NCBI GenBank assembly: GCA_030770535.1
Contig: JASVEC010000017.1
Location: 558,001 to 622,000 of the forward strand
DNA from: Batkoa obscura
Taxonomy: Eukaryota > Entomophthoromycota > Entomophthoromycetes > Entomophthorales > Batkoaceae
DNA: 64,000 nucleotides
Direction: 5' to 3'
Of the stretch, positions 20,598 to 31,659 are shown one piece after another. Numbering within the stretch: position 1 is the first letter of the stretch; every line of letters begins with the position of its first letter. The notes under the pieces are model-generated. The model made no database searches, was not told where the DNA came from, and saw only the letters and a list, made by a program, of their open reading frames with translations. The position numbers were made by a program, and so were the translations under genes.

Positions 20598-22639
20598 TGA
20601 TAATAAAAATATGTAGAATTAGATAATTTCTAAATCGAAGGTTTTATAGCACCAACAAAATTCAGGGGCAGAATCAGAAATTGGGGTAGTGTTATTTACT
20701 GTTAGCCTGTTTCAAGTAAGACTAGCCCACTTTTAGTTAAATTTTCCACAGTTGTAATTAAGCTAAGAGTTAAATTAAATGAAAGATATATAAGAGCAAA
20801 TTTCAATACTGCAAAGTTGTTTTAAGTTATAAAATTAGTTAATACCCAAGCACTATATTTACTTATTAATGATAAACAAAGTCGTAAGGCTAAAATGTAT
20901 TTATTTTTAAGTTACATTGTTTCTTCTAGTATTAAGAAACTCTATCAATAATAAAATGGTTAATAAAACAAATTGGAAAGATAAAAGTACTAAAATTTAT
21001 TTTGTATAAATTTCCGGTCCAATTTTATCAATGAATTTGAAAACTCCATAGTTGTCAATAAATTGTATATTATGCACATTCAAATAATACATTTAGTTTA
21101 TTTTGTAATAATGCAAATGTTATTTATATTTATATTTATATTTAAACGTTATCAATGTTCTCTAAACTCTTGGTAATAATTTAATCTACACCCACATTAT
21201 AACTTATGATACCTCAATGCATCAGTATTTCAAATATCATAATATTATATCAGTGCTTAAAATAAACATCAATTCTAAAGTACTAGCCTTTAGTATCATT
21301 AATCATCTGAATTGTTTGAAGTTTAAAAGTAGAACTGATCCTACCCTAAGTAATTTTAAATACTTGAAGCATTCCACTACTTCAAACTAGACAACTATTT
21401 CCAATTAGATCAGATTTGTAATAAATATAATAGTAAAGAGACTACAATTTGTCATAAAGACTATTGGTGTTAGCCTTATTTCTTACGTACTAATAATTCA
21501 ATAGTTATCAGATAAGTGAATGAAAAGGACTCCCACTACTTTCACTGAGATAGCAGTGTTTCATTAGCTTAGTTAGTGTTCCTCAAAAATCGATATCATC
21601 TAATTGAAATTTTGTACCATTATAAGGCTATGACATTTAAGTAATATTTTAAAAAATAAAATTAGGCATCGTTAATTAGCTTGAATTTTAAGAAATTCAA
21701 ATATTCCTCAGCATTTTTTATGTGAGCTGACCTTTGGATTATTCACTCTTAATACATGAAATCATCAGAAGATAATATGTTTACCCTCTCCACCGTCATA
21801 TCTTCCTTCTTTTTGCCCAAACTAATTTATAAAGTAGAACATAAAGCTAATGTGTGCAATCTGCCATTCAAAGACTGAATCCTCGAGTTATTCTACCCCC
21901 TGTAGTTTGGTAATTTCTTTCTACCCTTTCTTTCATGTCTTATTAATTTTATAATTCGTTTTCTATTTCGAAAACAAGTATAAAATCGTATAACATCTTC
22001 AAAGTAATCATTTATTCTTGCTGGAGTTTGAAAAAAACACTACTTGTATAGTGTTAAATTTTAGCTTATTTTTATTTAAATGTAGAGCTTTGGCACAATT
22101 AACGGTAAGATTGTGTCAAACAATAATTGTTTAAAAGCACTAATAAGTCCATGTTACTTCATCTAATCGCAAATATATTTGAATAATCAACTTGAATTTG
22201 ATTAACAAGGGTATTTGGATAGCTTGATTTTGATAATTGGATACCTTTTAGTAAATTCAGGAGTTTATGCTGCCCGATTTTTTCCTTACTGTTTCTAAGT
22301 TGTGGGATTGGTTAAGGGTTTTGAGGAGAGCTTAACGATGGATGTGGTCCAAGGTAATGATGTAAATAGTTGAACGGACTTGATGGTTTTGGCTTGTTTG
22401 ATTTATACCTAGGATCGTTATTATCTCTAAGCTCTCTCTTTGTTAGTCTTTAGACAGTCAGTGATTGATGGTTTATAAACTTTAGTGCCAAGTTTATTGT
22501 CCATCATACTCGTTATAAAATTAGTTAATAAAAAGTAATTAATATAGTTTAAATCTATAGAGATTTTGGAATGAAAATAACATGAACTTTCATTGCTTTT
22601 CGGTCTCATGTAATAAACTAAACATTAATTTTTTCAACT
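20598..22639. other. Long spacer, no supported gene
   Basis: 2 kb of AT-rich sequence. A lone palindromic TTATCAGATAA at about 21505 looks like background. Nothing else is supported. Confidence 0.45.
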
Positions 22640-23195
22640 ATATTTGAAGGCGAGAAATCAAAAAGAACGTTATCAAATTTGAACAAGAAATTTAATGAAA
22701 CTATTGAGAGCATAACAAGTAAGTCTATAATAGATTTGATTGAAAATTCTACAACTTAGCGTAGTCGGTTCTGTTCTATTAACCGCCTATTATCCCCCCA
22801 TTCGACTAACATTAGTATTTTATTCTTTATTATTATTTTTATATTTATGCAACTATATATTTCAGTTCAGTAGGTTTGTCTTTCAAATTATTTCTTTCAG
22901 ACGGCATTTCCTATATTTTTTAGATGAATCATCAAATTTTTATATAGATTTTGCATATAAAAACATTTCTTTAAAGTTATTCTATAGGTGGAATTCCTAT
23001 CCAAGTGCTTTCAAGTTAAATTTTCATTATGGGATTAGCTTTTATTATTATTGCTTTAAAAAGTATGATTTGATTAAAAAGTCGGATTATTATCACTTTA
23101 GTTCAATTGAACCGGATGTATGGGTTGTGGAAAGAGAGTTGAGAAGATGGATAGAAGATGTTGTCTGCGAAATGCAAACAAAAGGTTTAAAATAA
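22640..23195 (+). CDS. Hypothetical membrane protein, 5' end unresolved
   Basis: An open frame ends at 23195 but has no in-frame ATG near its left end, which argues for a 5' exon. A fitting 46 bp intron lies at 22719-22764 (GTAAGT..GTAG), joining an upstream open stretch (about 22640-22718, reading EGEKSKRTLSNLNKKF and on) to GSVLLTAYYPPIRL. The protein then has a hydrophobic segment (LVFYSLLLFLYLCNYIF) and further aromatic-rich stretches, and ends with a charged region (VWVVERELRRWIEDVV). I do not recognise a family. The true start must lie in a further upstream exon. Confidence 0.4.
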
Positions 23196-24079
23196 AGTAA
23201 AATGAGTTTTTTTTAACTTTTTGGCAAGAATAAGAAAAATTAAAACTAAAACCTGTTTTAACTTGGTTCATTTAAAGTAGAGGTAAAAATCCGTAGTCCT
23301 GTATATATTATTGTTATAGCCTATATGATAATAAGGATTGCTCTATAAACCCAACAAGGCACATAAAAATTATAAATAAAAGATTAATAATATAAATGTT
23401 AGAATTTCAAGAAAATTGATATTTTCTTGAAATAGGCGCAGATTGCCTTTTAAAGTAGCCTATATTTATAGAGGAAGCTAAAGCAATGGTTTATCAAGTC
23501 TATCTATAAACAACTCACTTTTTTTGGTCGAATCTAAAACCTCAAGAGTACAGAATGGTATAGTAAAAAAACCAGTACAAAAATATTTTTATTTTAAGTA
23601 TAAAGAGCAACTGTTACAAGTAATAACTTTGTTTTATACCAAAAGAACTTTACCTATGGTATGCTCTAATACTTAATATTTGTTAATAATTTTGAATGCG
23701 ATGTGTTATATATATAGTAAAAGTATATCAGAAATCAGAAAGGGATTTAAATAAAATACTAATAATTTCGAATATACTAAAAGCTCATATTCCTTATAAT
23801 ATCAAATAAAAATACAATATAAAATGCAGTGATAAAGTGATATTGTTTAAATCTATTTTCAAAAGCCAATAGTATAGAACATAAGTCTGGAGGTTAATAA
23901 ACTTGAATTGAAATAACAATATAACAATAACTAAATCAATAAGATTTAAAGAGAGTATAATAGACAATTTAAATATAAAATGAATATGATATTATAAAAT
24001 AAAGCGTATAGGATTTATAAATAAAAGTGCCTCGGTATATTAAAGTAAATCATAATAGTTTGACCTTACCAACTGTGTT
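23196..24079. other. Spacer, nothing recognised
   Basis: AT-rich, between convergent gene ends. No gene, tRNA or repeat seen. Confidence 0.5.
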
Positions 24080-24775
24080 TTATTTTGGTGGAGTAGAAAC
24101 ATTAGTATTTGGTATGACTGGAGTACTGACATTGGTATTAGGTATATTGGGTTGCTGTACATTAAAATTGGATGAAGCGCCAGTAACAGCATTACCGTTG
24201 GCAATACCTGCATTATTGGAAGTAACTGAAGAAAAAATTGGAGAAACAACCCCATTGGTTGAGGAATAGGAAGCAGATGTTGATACTGAACCATCAGGTT
24301 GTCTTACAAATTCAATACCTCCTGACATGGATCCGGCCATTCCTAGACCGTTGTTTAAAGAAGTACCTTGTGAGGAGTTAATTCCATAAGATGATTGGTT
24401 AGGTGAAGTTGAAGAAAATTGACCTCCAGAATTGAAATTACTTTGCCCACCTACAGTCCCAGAACTTCCAATGGTGTTACTACTGGTAGTTGTGCCTGAT
24501 CCGGTAGTGATAACACCATTATTGATTGTACCAAAACTACTGCTAATGGAGGTAGCAGGGCCACCAGCTAGGGGCGTGTTAAATGTACCTCCAGCAGAAA
24601 ATCCTGCATTACTTCCAGTCGCCCCACCGTATAAATTAACATTGTTTTGGACATTAGTTATAGCAGAATAATCCACTGGTGCTATATCTCGAATCAATAA
24701 ACGATAGGCTAATGGAATACTGTAGGATAAGCTAGACTGAAATCCTATGCAAAAAATTAAGAAGTTTAGGTTCAT
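24080..24775 (-). CDS. Secreted Gly/Ser/Asn-rich protein
   Basis: 231 residues. N-terminal hydrophobic signal (about 1-19), a short linker with basic residues (RLLIRD), then a low-complexity region of Gly, Ser, Asn and Thr with motifs such as GGTFNTPLAGG and SSSFGTINNG, and a repetitive C-terminus with tandem IPNTNVSTP units. No GPI-type tail. The composition resembles the 19980-20597 protein but with no clear sequence repeat in common. Probably a wall or secreted matrix protein; family unknown. Three telomere-like units lie about 85-100 bp upstream of the start. Confidence 0.68.
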   Translation of the reverse strand: MNLNFLIFCIGFQSSLSYSIPLAYRLLIRDIAPVDYSAITNVQNNVNLYGGATGSNAGFSAGGTFNTPLAGGPATSISSSFGTINNGVITTGSGTTTSSNTIGSSGTVGGQSNFNSGGQFSSTSPNQSSYGINSSQGTSLNNGLGMAGSMSGGIEFVRQPDGSVSTSASYSSTNGVVSPIFSSVTSNNAGIANGNAVTGASSNFNVQQPNIPNTNVSTPVIPNTNVSTPPK

Positions 24776-24857
24776 ACTTTTAAAAAGATTAATGAAATAT
24801 ATAAAGACAAGAAAGAATTAATGGTATATTGAATTTAAATTTTATTTTTATTTCAAG

Positions 24858-24877
24858 GTTTAGGGTTTAGGGTTTAA
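24858..24877. repeat. Telomere-like TTTAGGG tract (telobox-like)
   Basis: GGTTTAGGGTTTAGGGTTTA, read on the minus strand as TAAACCCTAAACCC, lies 83-102 bp upstream of the minus-strand gene ending at 24775. It is too short to be a telomere; it could be a promoter telobox or a break-healing scar. Confidence 0.6.
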
Positions 24878-26478
24878 ATACTTCACACCAAATTTTAAAT
24901 CGTTTCTTTTTAAATTTTATTGGGAGGAGCATTTTTAGCTCAATTAGCCGCACCACTCAGCAAATTTTGACAAAACTGCCCAATTTTTATCACCCCGAAA
25001 CCCCCCTATTTAGTCATTTTTTAAGCTAAAAGGTTGGTAGCTAAAAATTTTCAAGTGAATAAAAATAAATTTAAAAAATTTTATTTTTTGATTTTGAAAC
25101 ATTATGGTTTAAAGCTAACTACTTTCCTGCCCCTTAATAGTATGATTTAATTCCCAAGATAATACATTTAATATGCAATAACTCTTTATAGGAACTGATT
25201 AAATACTGGAGTACATAAATCTATATGTACTATGATAACCGCAAGCAATCAGTAGGCTAGTTAAGTATTAGGTTTAAAAAACACATTATAATAAATAAAT
25301 TAAAGTGCCAAAAAGCTCTATAATAAAAGTTAAATTGGTCTGTAATTTTATCAGTAGATAAAAATAGGTTAAACAGCTATTAATAACCATAACTCCAGAT
25401 ATAAAAAGGTTATTTAAATTTTTTTATACAAAAACAAATTTTAATTGTTATGCTTCCTTTAAAGCATCATTATTGTATGTTAGCCTAGGCTAAAGCTTTC
25501 AGTGAGGTATTATTCTCACTTTAATTATCAATAGATTTATTATTGATTACCAATGCATTAAATAAGAGAACCCTGTTCTCAAAAAACTCATGTAGACACC
25601 AATGTATTTTAGATCAATTCTGAGCGTCTAAAAAAAAATCTCAAATAAAGCCAATTTCAAAATAGAACTATCACCACTCTTAGCTTACTTCTAATTTACG
25701 ATTTTGGCCTTTTATTTACACCATGTAAATTATAGATTATATTATTATGTATTAGCGAAACAAACTTTAAGCTGTAGTTAAAAATAATTGACAATATAAA
25801 AAACGTTTTTGAAAAGAAATTTTGATATTTGGCTTTGAGCTCAGTTTAGAATTCAGTAAGCCCACCTCCTCAAAATAATACCCTCTTTTTGACCAAAAAA
25901 TTTAAACTCAAATTACTACAAAATAACCTTCACTTGTTAAAATACAACCGTTCCATTTCTATTGCAACCTAATTAGTCGTATAATTAAGAATAAATCCCG
26001 CTAAAACCAGCATAATAAAGACCAAACAAGCAAATAACTGGCTCTAGAATGAAATACAAATTAAACCGAAATAGAGTTTCAACAGATGTAAGAGCTCCTT
26101 ATTTTCTATTTAGATGACTATTACTTTAAAAAATTCTGTCTCAATAAAATTTAAAAAACTCTACTACTACAACAGGCTAAGAAAACCAAGTGTTAAATAT
26201 TTTATATATAAATTCTATTAAAATCGTAGTTTCAGTGTAAAATGTATTTTTAAAATCTTTACCAAGAAGAACCTAATGAAATTTAATTAACTTCAGTTTG
26301 GAAGGGGATACTAAATATTTTAGTTATACCACCTGTCGTTCCAATCTTAATATTATAAAACAAAAAGGGTTGATTAAGCTTATCAGTTGTACATTTACTA
26401 CTTTGCAAACAAACTGGTTAATAAAGTTGAATTTTTAGTATTGAAATGACTAAAACTTTTAAATTTATAAACAATTAC
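24878..26478. other. Spacer, nothing recognised
   Basis: 1.6 kb AT-rich DNA without supported genes. A short C-rich patch near 24940-25010 is unusual for the window, but no feature is recognised in it. Confidence 0.45.
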
Positions 26479-26543
26479 TTAAATATGAATTATGATTTTA
26501 TTATTAGAGTATATGAAAAATGAAAGTAATAATTTTGAGTCCC

Positions 26544-27329
26544 TTAAATACCTAAACCTAGACCAAGACCAAGGCCTAAACCGATACCTCCATTAGAAGT
26601 GGATGCACCAACACCAGTAGCACCATTGGAGCTTGCACCTACTCCAGTGACGCCAGAATTGTAGTCATTATCGTAATTATTATTGTAGTTATTATTATTA
26701 TTGTATCCGTGATCGTAATTACTATTATAATTGTTAGATCCTAATGCATAATTTGAGCCATATGCTTTATTATAATCGTACCCATATCCATTTTTATAAT
26801 CGTTGTTATAATTATTATTATAATTGTTGGAATATTCATTGTTATAGTTGTTAGAGTATCCAGTATTATAGTTATTACCAGAGTACCCAGTATTATAGTT
26901 ATTACCAGAATATCCATTATTGTAATTATTACCAGAATACCCAGTGTTGTAGTTGTTTCCAGAATACCCAGTATTATAGCTATTATCAGAGTATCCATTG
27001 TTGTAGTTATCGCCAGAATAGCCAGTATTATAATTATTATTATTATTGTTGTTGGAATAGTCATTATTATTGTTGTTGTTGGAATAGCCATTATTGTTAT
27101 TGTTATTGTTATTGTTATTATAGCTAGTATTATAACTATCACCATAAGCATTACTATTGTTATTCGAGTAATTATTTATCTTACCAGTATTGTAAGTATC
27201 AGAATAATCAATAGTTTCATAGGAAGGAGTAGTTACAGCATATTCGTCATTAGGGGTAGGAGTAGGAATGGAAATAACAGAAGAGATTAAAGAGGAGACT
27301 ATGATGCTAATTACGGTAGTAGATTTCAT
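26544..27329 (-). CDS. Secreted Asn/Tyr-rich repeat protein, copy A
   Basis: 261 residues. Signal peptide (about 1-20, MKSTTVISIIVSSLISSVIS), a short Pro/Thr linker, then a low-complexity core of Asn, Tyr, Gly and Ser with six or more imperfect YNTGYSGNN units, poly-Asn runs, and a C-terminal Gly-Val-Gly-Ala-Ser segment ending in an alternating GLGLGLG tail. Not a known enzyme. Such compositions occur in fungal wall or biofilm proteins and may aggregate. It is identical to copy B at 40676 except for one residue (Thr here, Asn there, within AS-SNGG near the C-terminus). The shared upstream sequence suggests the same regulation for both copies. Confidence 0.75.
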   Translation of the reverse strand: MKSTTVISIIVSSLISSVISIPTPTPNDEYAVTTPSYETIDYSDTYNTGKINNYSNNNSNAYGDSYNTSYNNNNNNNNNNGYSNNNNNNDYSNNNNNNNYNTGYSGDNYNNGYSDNSYNTGYSGNNYNTGYSGNNYNNGYSGNNYNTGYSGNNYNTGYSNNYNNEYSNNYNNNYNNDYKNGYGYDYNKAYGSNYALGSNNYNSNYDHGYNNNNNYNNNYDNDYNSGVTGVGASSNGATGVGASTSNGGIGLGLGLGLGLGI

Positions 27330-28003
27330 TTTTAATTGTTAAATTTAATATTTTGATTATATTTTGATTATATTTTAATTTATTTATTTTTAATTTAATC
27401 ACTTAATTTATATTTTATTCCATTTTTACACTCCACTTGAAAAAATGAGTTTATTTCTTCAATCTCGAGCTAAATTTTAGTAAAAAAAAACGTTGTAAAA
27501 TTAACTCATTTTCAACTTCATATTCTCCAATATTCATAATAAAATAGCATTTTGATTTTAGTTTTATTACTATTATTTTATAATTAATATATTTTATTTT
27601 TATTTGAGTATACTAAAGTTTAGTCTATCTTTAATTCTTTTTTTAGAAACTAACAACACTAGTTTTTAAATTTACCCCATTTAATTAATTATTTAATTGA
27701 AAAAATAATCAAAAAGGAATACAAACATAAAAGTATGATTTATGCTAATATGTAAGCTATGAAATGTTATTGCAAATTTAAGGTGAACGTGGTTTATTTG
27801 AGTAGCGTTGTGAATATGGCTAATGATGTTTTATGTTTTAGCCTTTATGGTTAATATTTTACTACACGAAGAAACCTTATATCAAAGGTACTTTTGTTTT
27901 TATTTTAATAAAAATGATAATAGTTATTAGAGAATCAATAAAGTTATTTTTCAATACCTTATTTTCATTATCAACTTTATAGATGGTGAGAAAAATAGAA
28001 TTT

Positions 28004-28100
28004 GGGGATGTATTTTTCTGATTAAGAATTTTACCAAGAATGTTTCCACTCAAATAGCGCTTAAAAAAAGGAAAAAATAATGAAACCAAAAAAAAGATCC
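28004..28100 (+). mobile_element. MITE-like repeat, copy 5 (left arm)
   Basis: GGGGATGTATTTTTC at the left, AAAAAAAGATCC at the right, core CTCAAATAGCGCTTAAAAAAAGG. It lies 19 bp from the 3' end of a tRNA-Ala. Confidence 0.78.
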
Positions 28101-28119
28101 TATTTAAAAAGTAGGAAAA

Positions 28120-28192
28120 TGGAGAACCCGGGCATCGATCCCGGTGCCTCTCGCATGCTAAGCGAGCGCTCTACCATCTGAGCTAGTTCCCC
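28120..28192 (-). tRNA. tRNA-Ala (AGC), copy 1
   Basis: 73 bases including the discriminator A. The acceptor GGGGAAC pairs with GTTCTCC. The anticodon loop TTAGCAT in a CTCGC/GCGAG stem gives AGC. The T arm CCGGG-ATCGATG-CCCGG, with A at position 54, is the form usual for eukaryotic tRNA-Ala. No intron. It marks the inner end of the left arm. Confidence 0.97.
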
Positions 28193-28723
28193 TTTCGTCC
28201 AACTTAAAATATTTTTTAGTAAAAAATATTTAGCTGTTTTTTTTACTCTCTAGCTTTAAGACAAGACCTTGGCATTTATTATTGAAAGAAAACGAAAATC
28301 TATAAAAGCGTATATTAAAAAAAAAAGATATTAATAAAATTTATTTACAAATATATGGGGATATATTGATGAACGAGGATTTTAATTTTACTACGATGGT
28401 TATTTAATAATAGTAGTTAATTTTAAAATGCATCTATTTAATGATCAATGTTTGATTTAGGTGATTTTCAATATAAAACTACGTATTTTGGATTCTTATT
28501 CAAGGATATGTTTAAATAAATTATACATAAAAATTTTAGGATTTTAATTTTTATAGCTTTTTTTTGTAGATTGAAACTTAAAATCGAAATAAATTAGTAT
28601 TATTATATGTACTATCGTTAAAAATCATTACTCTAATTTTATAAGTTATTTAAAACAAATTTAGTTTTTATATCTTATTTATTATAGTAATAGTATTAAA
28701 TGTCTTAATGAATCTATTTAATG
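28193..28723. other. Spacer, nothing recognised
   Basis: AT-rich DNA between the inverted-repeat arm and the Hsp20 duplicate. No gene seen. Confidence 0.5.
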
Positions 28724-28808
28724 AAACTTTAGTCTTGTGAAATAAAATTGAAATTACAAATTGGCAAAATAAATTTCTAAATTTGGACTTAACACTGGAA
28801 ATAAGATC

Positions 28809-28821
28809 GAAATTTCTAGAT
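28809..28821. promoter_or_regulatory. Heat-shock element-like site upstream of Hsp20 copy A
   Basis: GAAATTTCTAGAT contains GAAnnTTCnnGA, close to the heat shock factor consensus, 142 bp before the ATG. The duplicate at 34479-34491 is identical. Confidence 0.55.
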
Positions 28822-28962
28822 AATTACTTCAAAATTTAGATAAATATACTAAAATCCAGCAAAGTTAATAATAATTTTAAAAAGAATATAAAACCAAAAG
28901 ATAAAAATAAAGATAAAATTTAAATTAAATAATAAACTGAATATCAAATCAAATACTAAACA

Positions 28963-29586
28963 ATGTTTACAACTTTAAATAACAACCCATTTACTTATTA
29001 CCCTAAAGAATTACATCCTTTTGTATTTACTCAAGATCATTACACTCCCTTTAATTGTCACAAGAATGATACAATGCCAACTACCCCTCAAGTAAACAAC
29101 ACTGAAAAACAATCCGTAAATGCTAATAATAAAACTCCACTCGCTAATGCTACTAAATCTCAAGAGGATGGATGGCCATACGTTGATATAACAGAATACC
29201 CTAATTGTTATACTATAGAAGCTGAATTACCTGGATTTAAAAAAGAAGATATTGACATTTCATTTGATAATATCGATAACATAATTACTTTAAAAGGAGA
29301 ATATATCTATCGACCAAAAAAGCATGAAAATATTGTTATAGTAGAAGAAGCAGATGAAGCTAATGAGGATGACAATGCTTCTGTAAGTACATCAAGTGTT
29401 ACTGAGGATGGAAAACATTTACTTGTAGAAAGAAGGTCAAAGAAAAATTTCAAGAGAAGCTTCAAAGTTAAACAAGATATTTTAGCTGAAGAGATCCAAG
29501 CAGATTTAACTGATGGAGTATTGAATTTAATAATTCCAAAGCGTTTCAAGAAAAAAGATAAGAAAATAAGGATATCTATTCAATAA
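28963..29586 (+). CDS. Small heat shock protein Hsp20/alpha-crystallin, copy A
   Basis: 207 residues, intronless. An N-terminal region of about 68 residues with little order is followed by an alpha-crystallin domain from about VDITEYPNCYTIEAELPGFKKEDI (residue 69) to GVLNLIIPKR (near 195). The C-terminus KIRISIQ contains the I-x-I motif that docks into neighbouring subunits. A long acidic insert (EEADEANEDDNASVSTSS, about residues 127-146) interrupts the crystallin domain, as in several fungal Hsp20 proteins. Expected role: ATP-independent holdase chaperone in the cytosol. A heat-shock-element-like site lies upstream. The protein is identical to copy B at 34633. Confidence 0.95.
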   Translation: MFTTLNNNPFTYYPKELHPFVFTQDHYTPFNCHKNDTMPTTPQVNNTEKQSVNANNKTPLANATKSQEDGWPYVDITEYPNCYTIEAELPGFKKEDIDISFDNIDNIITLKGEYIYRPKKHENIVIVEEADEANEDDNASVSTSSVTEDGKHLLVERRSKKNFKRSFKVKQDILAEEIQADLTDGVLNLIIPKRFKKKDKKIRISIQ

Positions 29587-29619
29587 GTTTTTTTCTAATT
29601 GTTATCTCTAATGTAAATT

Positions 29620-30161
29620 GTTATTGTTATTGTTATAAATAAAAAAAATAATTTTAGTAGTTTTGATTTTAATGATTTTTTGAATTTATTTAAGGGAAAA
29701 TCTAAACGTAGTTACCATCACTTTATACTTATAGTAAATTAGCCAATCAAAGGGCAAAAAATTCAGAATTCAGTAGTTCTGATTTGTTTTATTTTAATAA
29801 ATAGAAAGGCCTATGGCATAAATAATAGCCTATAACTTCATTTAAACTAACTCTTATTTTTTTAATTGATTTAATAAAAATTTATAAATTATTTCAACTT
29901 TTCTATTAAATTTTAAACAGCTTTTAATTAATTATTTAAAATAAGATAAAAAATTTAATAAATTACAATAACAAAATAGATTATTAATAATTATATGATA
30001 TATTAATTTGTTAATCAAACTTACTTTTTTAAAATATTATAAAAAGTAATTATTATAGATAAGATTTTTTAATAGTTATGTTTGTTTAAAAATATTATTT
30101 AAACACACTTATCTAGGTTTTATTATTATATAAAATGTTCACAGGCTCTAAAAATTTAATA
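29620..30161. other. Spacer, nothing recognised
   Basis: AT-rich; sequence unique to this copy after the duplication ends. Confidence 0.5.
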
Positions 30162-30234
30162 TGGAGAACCCGGGCATCGATCCCGGTGCCTCTCGCATGC
30201 TAAGCGAGCGCTCTACCATCTGAGCTAGTTCCCC
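30162..30234 (-). tRNA. tRNA-Ala (AGC), copy 2
   Basis: Same 73 bases as copies 1 and 3 (28120, 39813), but the flanks on both sides are unrelated, so it is not part of the inverted duplication. Anticodon AGC, A at position 54. Confidence 0.97.
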
Positions 30235-30502
30235 AATTGAACTGTTAACTTCTATGAGGAGATTGCTAATTATAATAGATTTTCTAAATTATAGTAAATG
30301 TAACTGGAATTAAAATTATACTCAATTATTCTCTATATTAACTTTTAAATACATTTGATTGTTATGCATACAAGTTGTTTGTTTTAAATGACGTTTTGTT
30401 TGTTAACAATATTATATAGTAACTTTATATTCTATTAAATAAAAGCACAAATCTAAATTAACTTTAAATAATTTTATTGTTGGATGCATAATTAAAAATA
30501 CT

Positions 30503-31493
30503 CTAAAATTTCCTTCTCTTCATGTTTGTTTCCTCCATAATAATACTTTCTAGTTGTGATTTTGGTTTATTACTAGTAATAGTAGAACTGCTATTACTAT
30601 TAGATTGATATTCTTTACTTTCTTTAATTAGAGAGTTTAAAGATTTAACTTTAATGGTTTCTTTCTTTTTGAATGCATTAAATCCAACTCTCTTATCTTC
30701 TTTTTTAACAACTAATTTCAGTTTTATCGGTTCTTCAGTATTTTCGACTTTTAATTCTTGATCTTCCTATTATTAACTATTAATATTTACTATTTTAATC
30801 AAAATATCTTTTACTTTTTTAACCTCTTGATTCTCTACTTCTTTTTCTTTATCCTCTTCTTTAGCTCGCTCAATTTGTTCTTTTAATAATTTTCTTTGTC
30901 TTTCTTCAAATGACATTTCGCTTCTTTCCTTTTTTAATATAGCTGCTTTTCTAGCTAATGCTTCTGGCGAATTATCAATCCATGTTATAAACCAGCCCTT
31001 TTCTGTATCTTCAACATGGCAATGACCTTCTCTACCTAAATAAGTAACAAACTCGGTTAAAGTACCCCATTTGGTGGCATTCATATGTAAATGATTTCTA
31101 TCCGCAATTAATTCTTGATAAACTTTATTGGCATGAACCCTTTTAGTTCCATGGGACCTTGATAATTGCCTTAAATAACCAGCTTTAAATTCTCTTGAAA
31201 ACTTTTCAAGCATTCTATTAGGATTGTCCCTAAACAACAGCATTTGTCTTTGATGTGATTCTGAAGCACAATGACACTATAAACTAAGGTTAAATGAAAA
31301 ACAGACTATCTATTTCGGTTACCTTAAATCCATTTTCATCTCGACACTGTTTTTCGCACATTTGACAATACCATCTTAATTTTTGAAGACCTTTAGCCTA
31401 TTCGAATTAATACTAATATTAATAACTTTTGATATAATTTACCTTCATTCGATTAGCTATATCTTTTGGAGTACCGAATTCTGCTTTACCCAT
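30503..31493 (-). CDS. KIN17: KIN17 DNA/RNA-binding zinc-finger protein, four exons
   Basis: Exons 31493-31443, 31397-31323, 31276-30815 and 30766-30503 join in phase 0 through 45-48 bp introns to give 283 residues. The start MGKAEFGTPKDIANRMK matches the family's MGKs-flTPK-iaNr-K. Next come a C2H2 finger (WYCQMCEKQCRDENGFKCHCASESH, about 26-50) and the winged-helix domain with GTKRVHANKVYQELI, HMNATKWGTL and KGWFITWID, all KIN17 hallmarks. A coiled, Lys/Glu-rich segment follows, then EDKRVGFNAFKKK. Human KIN17 also has a C-terminal KOW/SH3-like tail, which I do not see here, so this is the short form typical of many fungi. Role: nuclear, linked to DNA replication/repair and pre-mRNA splicing. 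Confidence 0.94.
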
Positions 31494-31659
31494 TTTGCGA
31501 TTTTATTGAAATAAGGTTTATAACGATTTTATTGTTAAAGAAATAAAAATAAAAATAATAAAATTAAATTTAAAGGTTAAGCAAATGCATAAGTTTAGCA
31601 AGCAGCCAATCATATTTTTTAATAATTTTATTAAATGTAAAAATAAGAGATTATATAGA

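Larger units (their letters stand above)
26479..28192 (-). repeat. Inverted duplication, left arm (1714 bp)
   Basis: This segment reappears as the reverse complement at 39813-41526 with no insertions or deletions (every coordinate pair sums to 68005). It carries an Asn/Tyr-rich secreted protein gene, a MITE-like repeat and a tRNA-Ala. The only mismatch noticed is at 26599/41406. The inner end falls on the 5' base of the tRNA, the outer end in AT-rich sequence past the gene. Confidence 0.97.
28724..29619 (+). repeat. Direct duplication of the Hsp20 unit, copy A (896 bp)
   Basis: This stretch matches 34394-35289 base for base as far as I compared it (constant offset 5670). It takes in about 240 bp of promoter and 5' leader, the whole gene and about 33 bp after the stop. 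Confidence 0.95.

Noticed and set aside
24858-24877. A true telomere or chromosome end
   Set aside because: Only three units, with ordinary unique sequence and genes on both sides.
26850-27060. CRISPR-like regular repeats
   Set aside because: The periodicity is coding repeats (YNTGYSGNN) in a eukaryotic secreted protein, with no spacers.
26741-27151. Long Ile/Thr-rich frame inside the Asn/Tyr-rich gene (and its mirror at 40854-41264)
   Set aside because: It is a shifted-frame reading of the AAT/TAT repeats of the real gene and has no signal peptide or family.
27877-28089. 70-codon frame over the MITE-like repeat, present in both arms
   Set aside because: It reads through the repeat and repeats only because the arms are duplicates.
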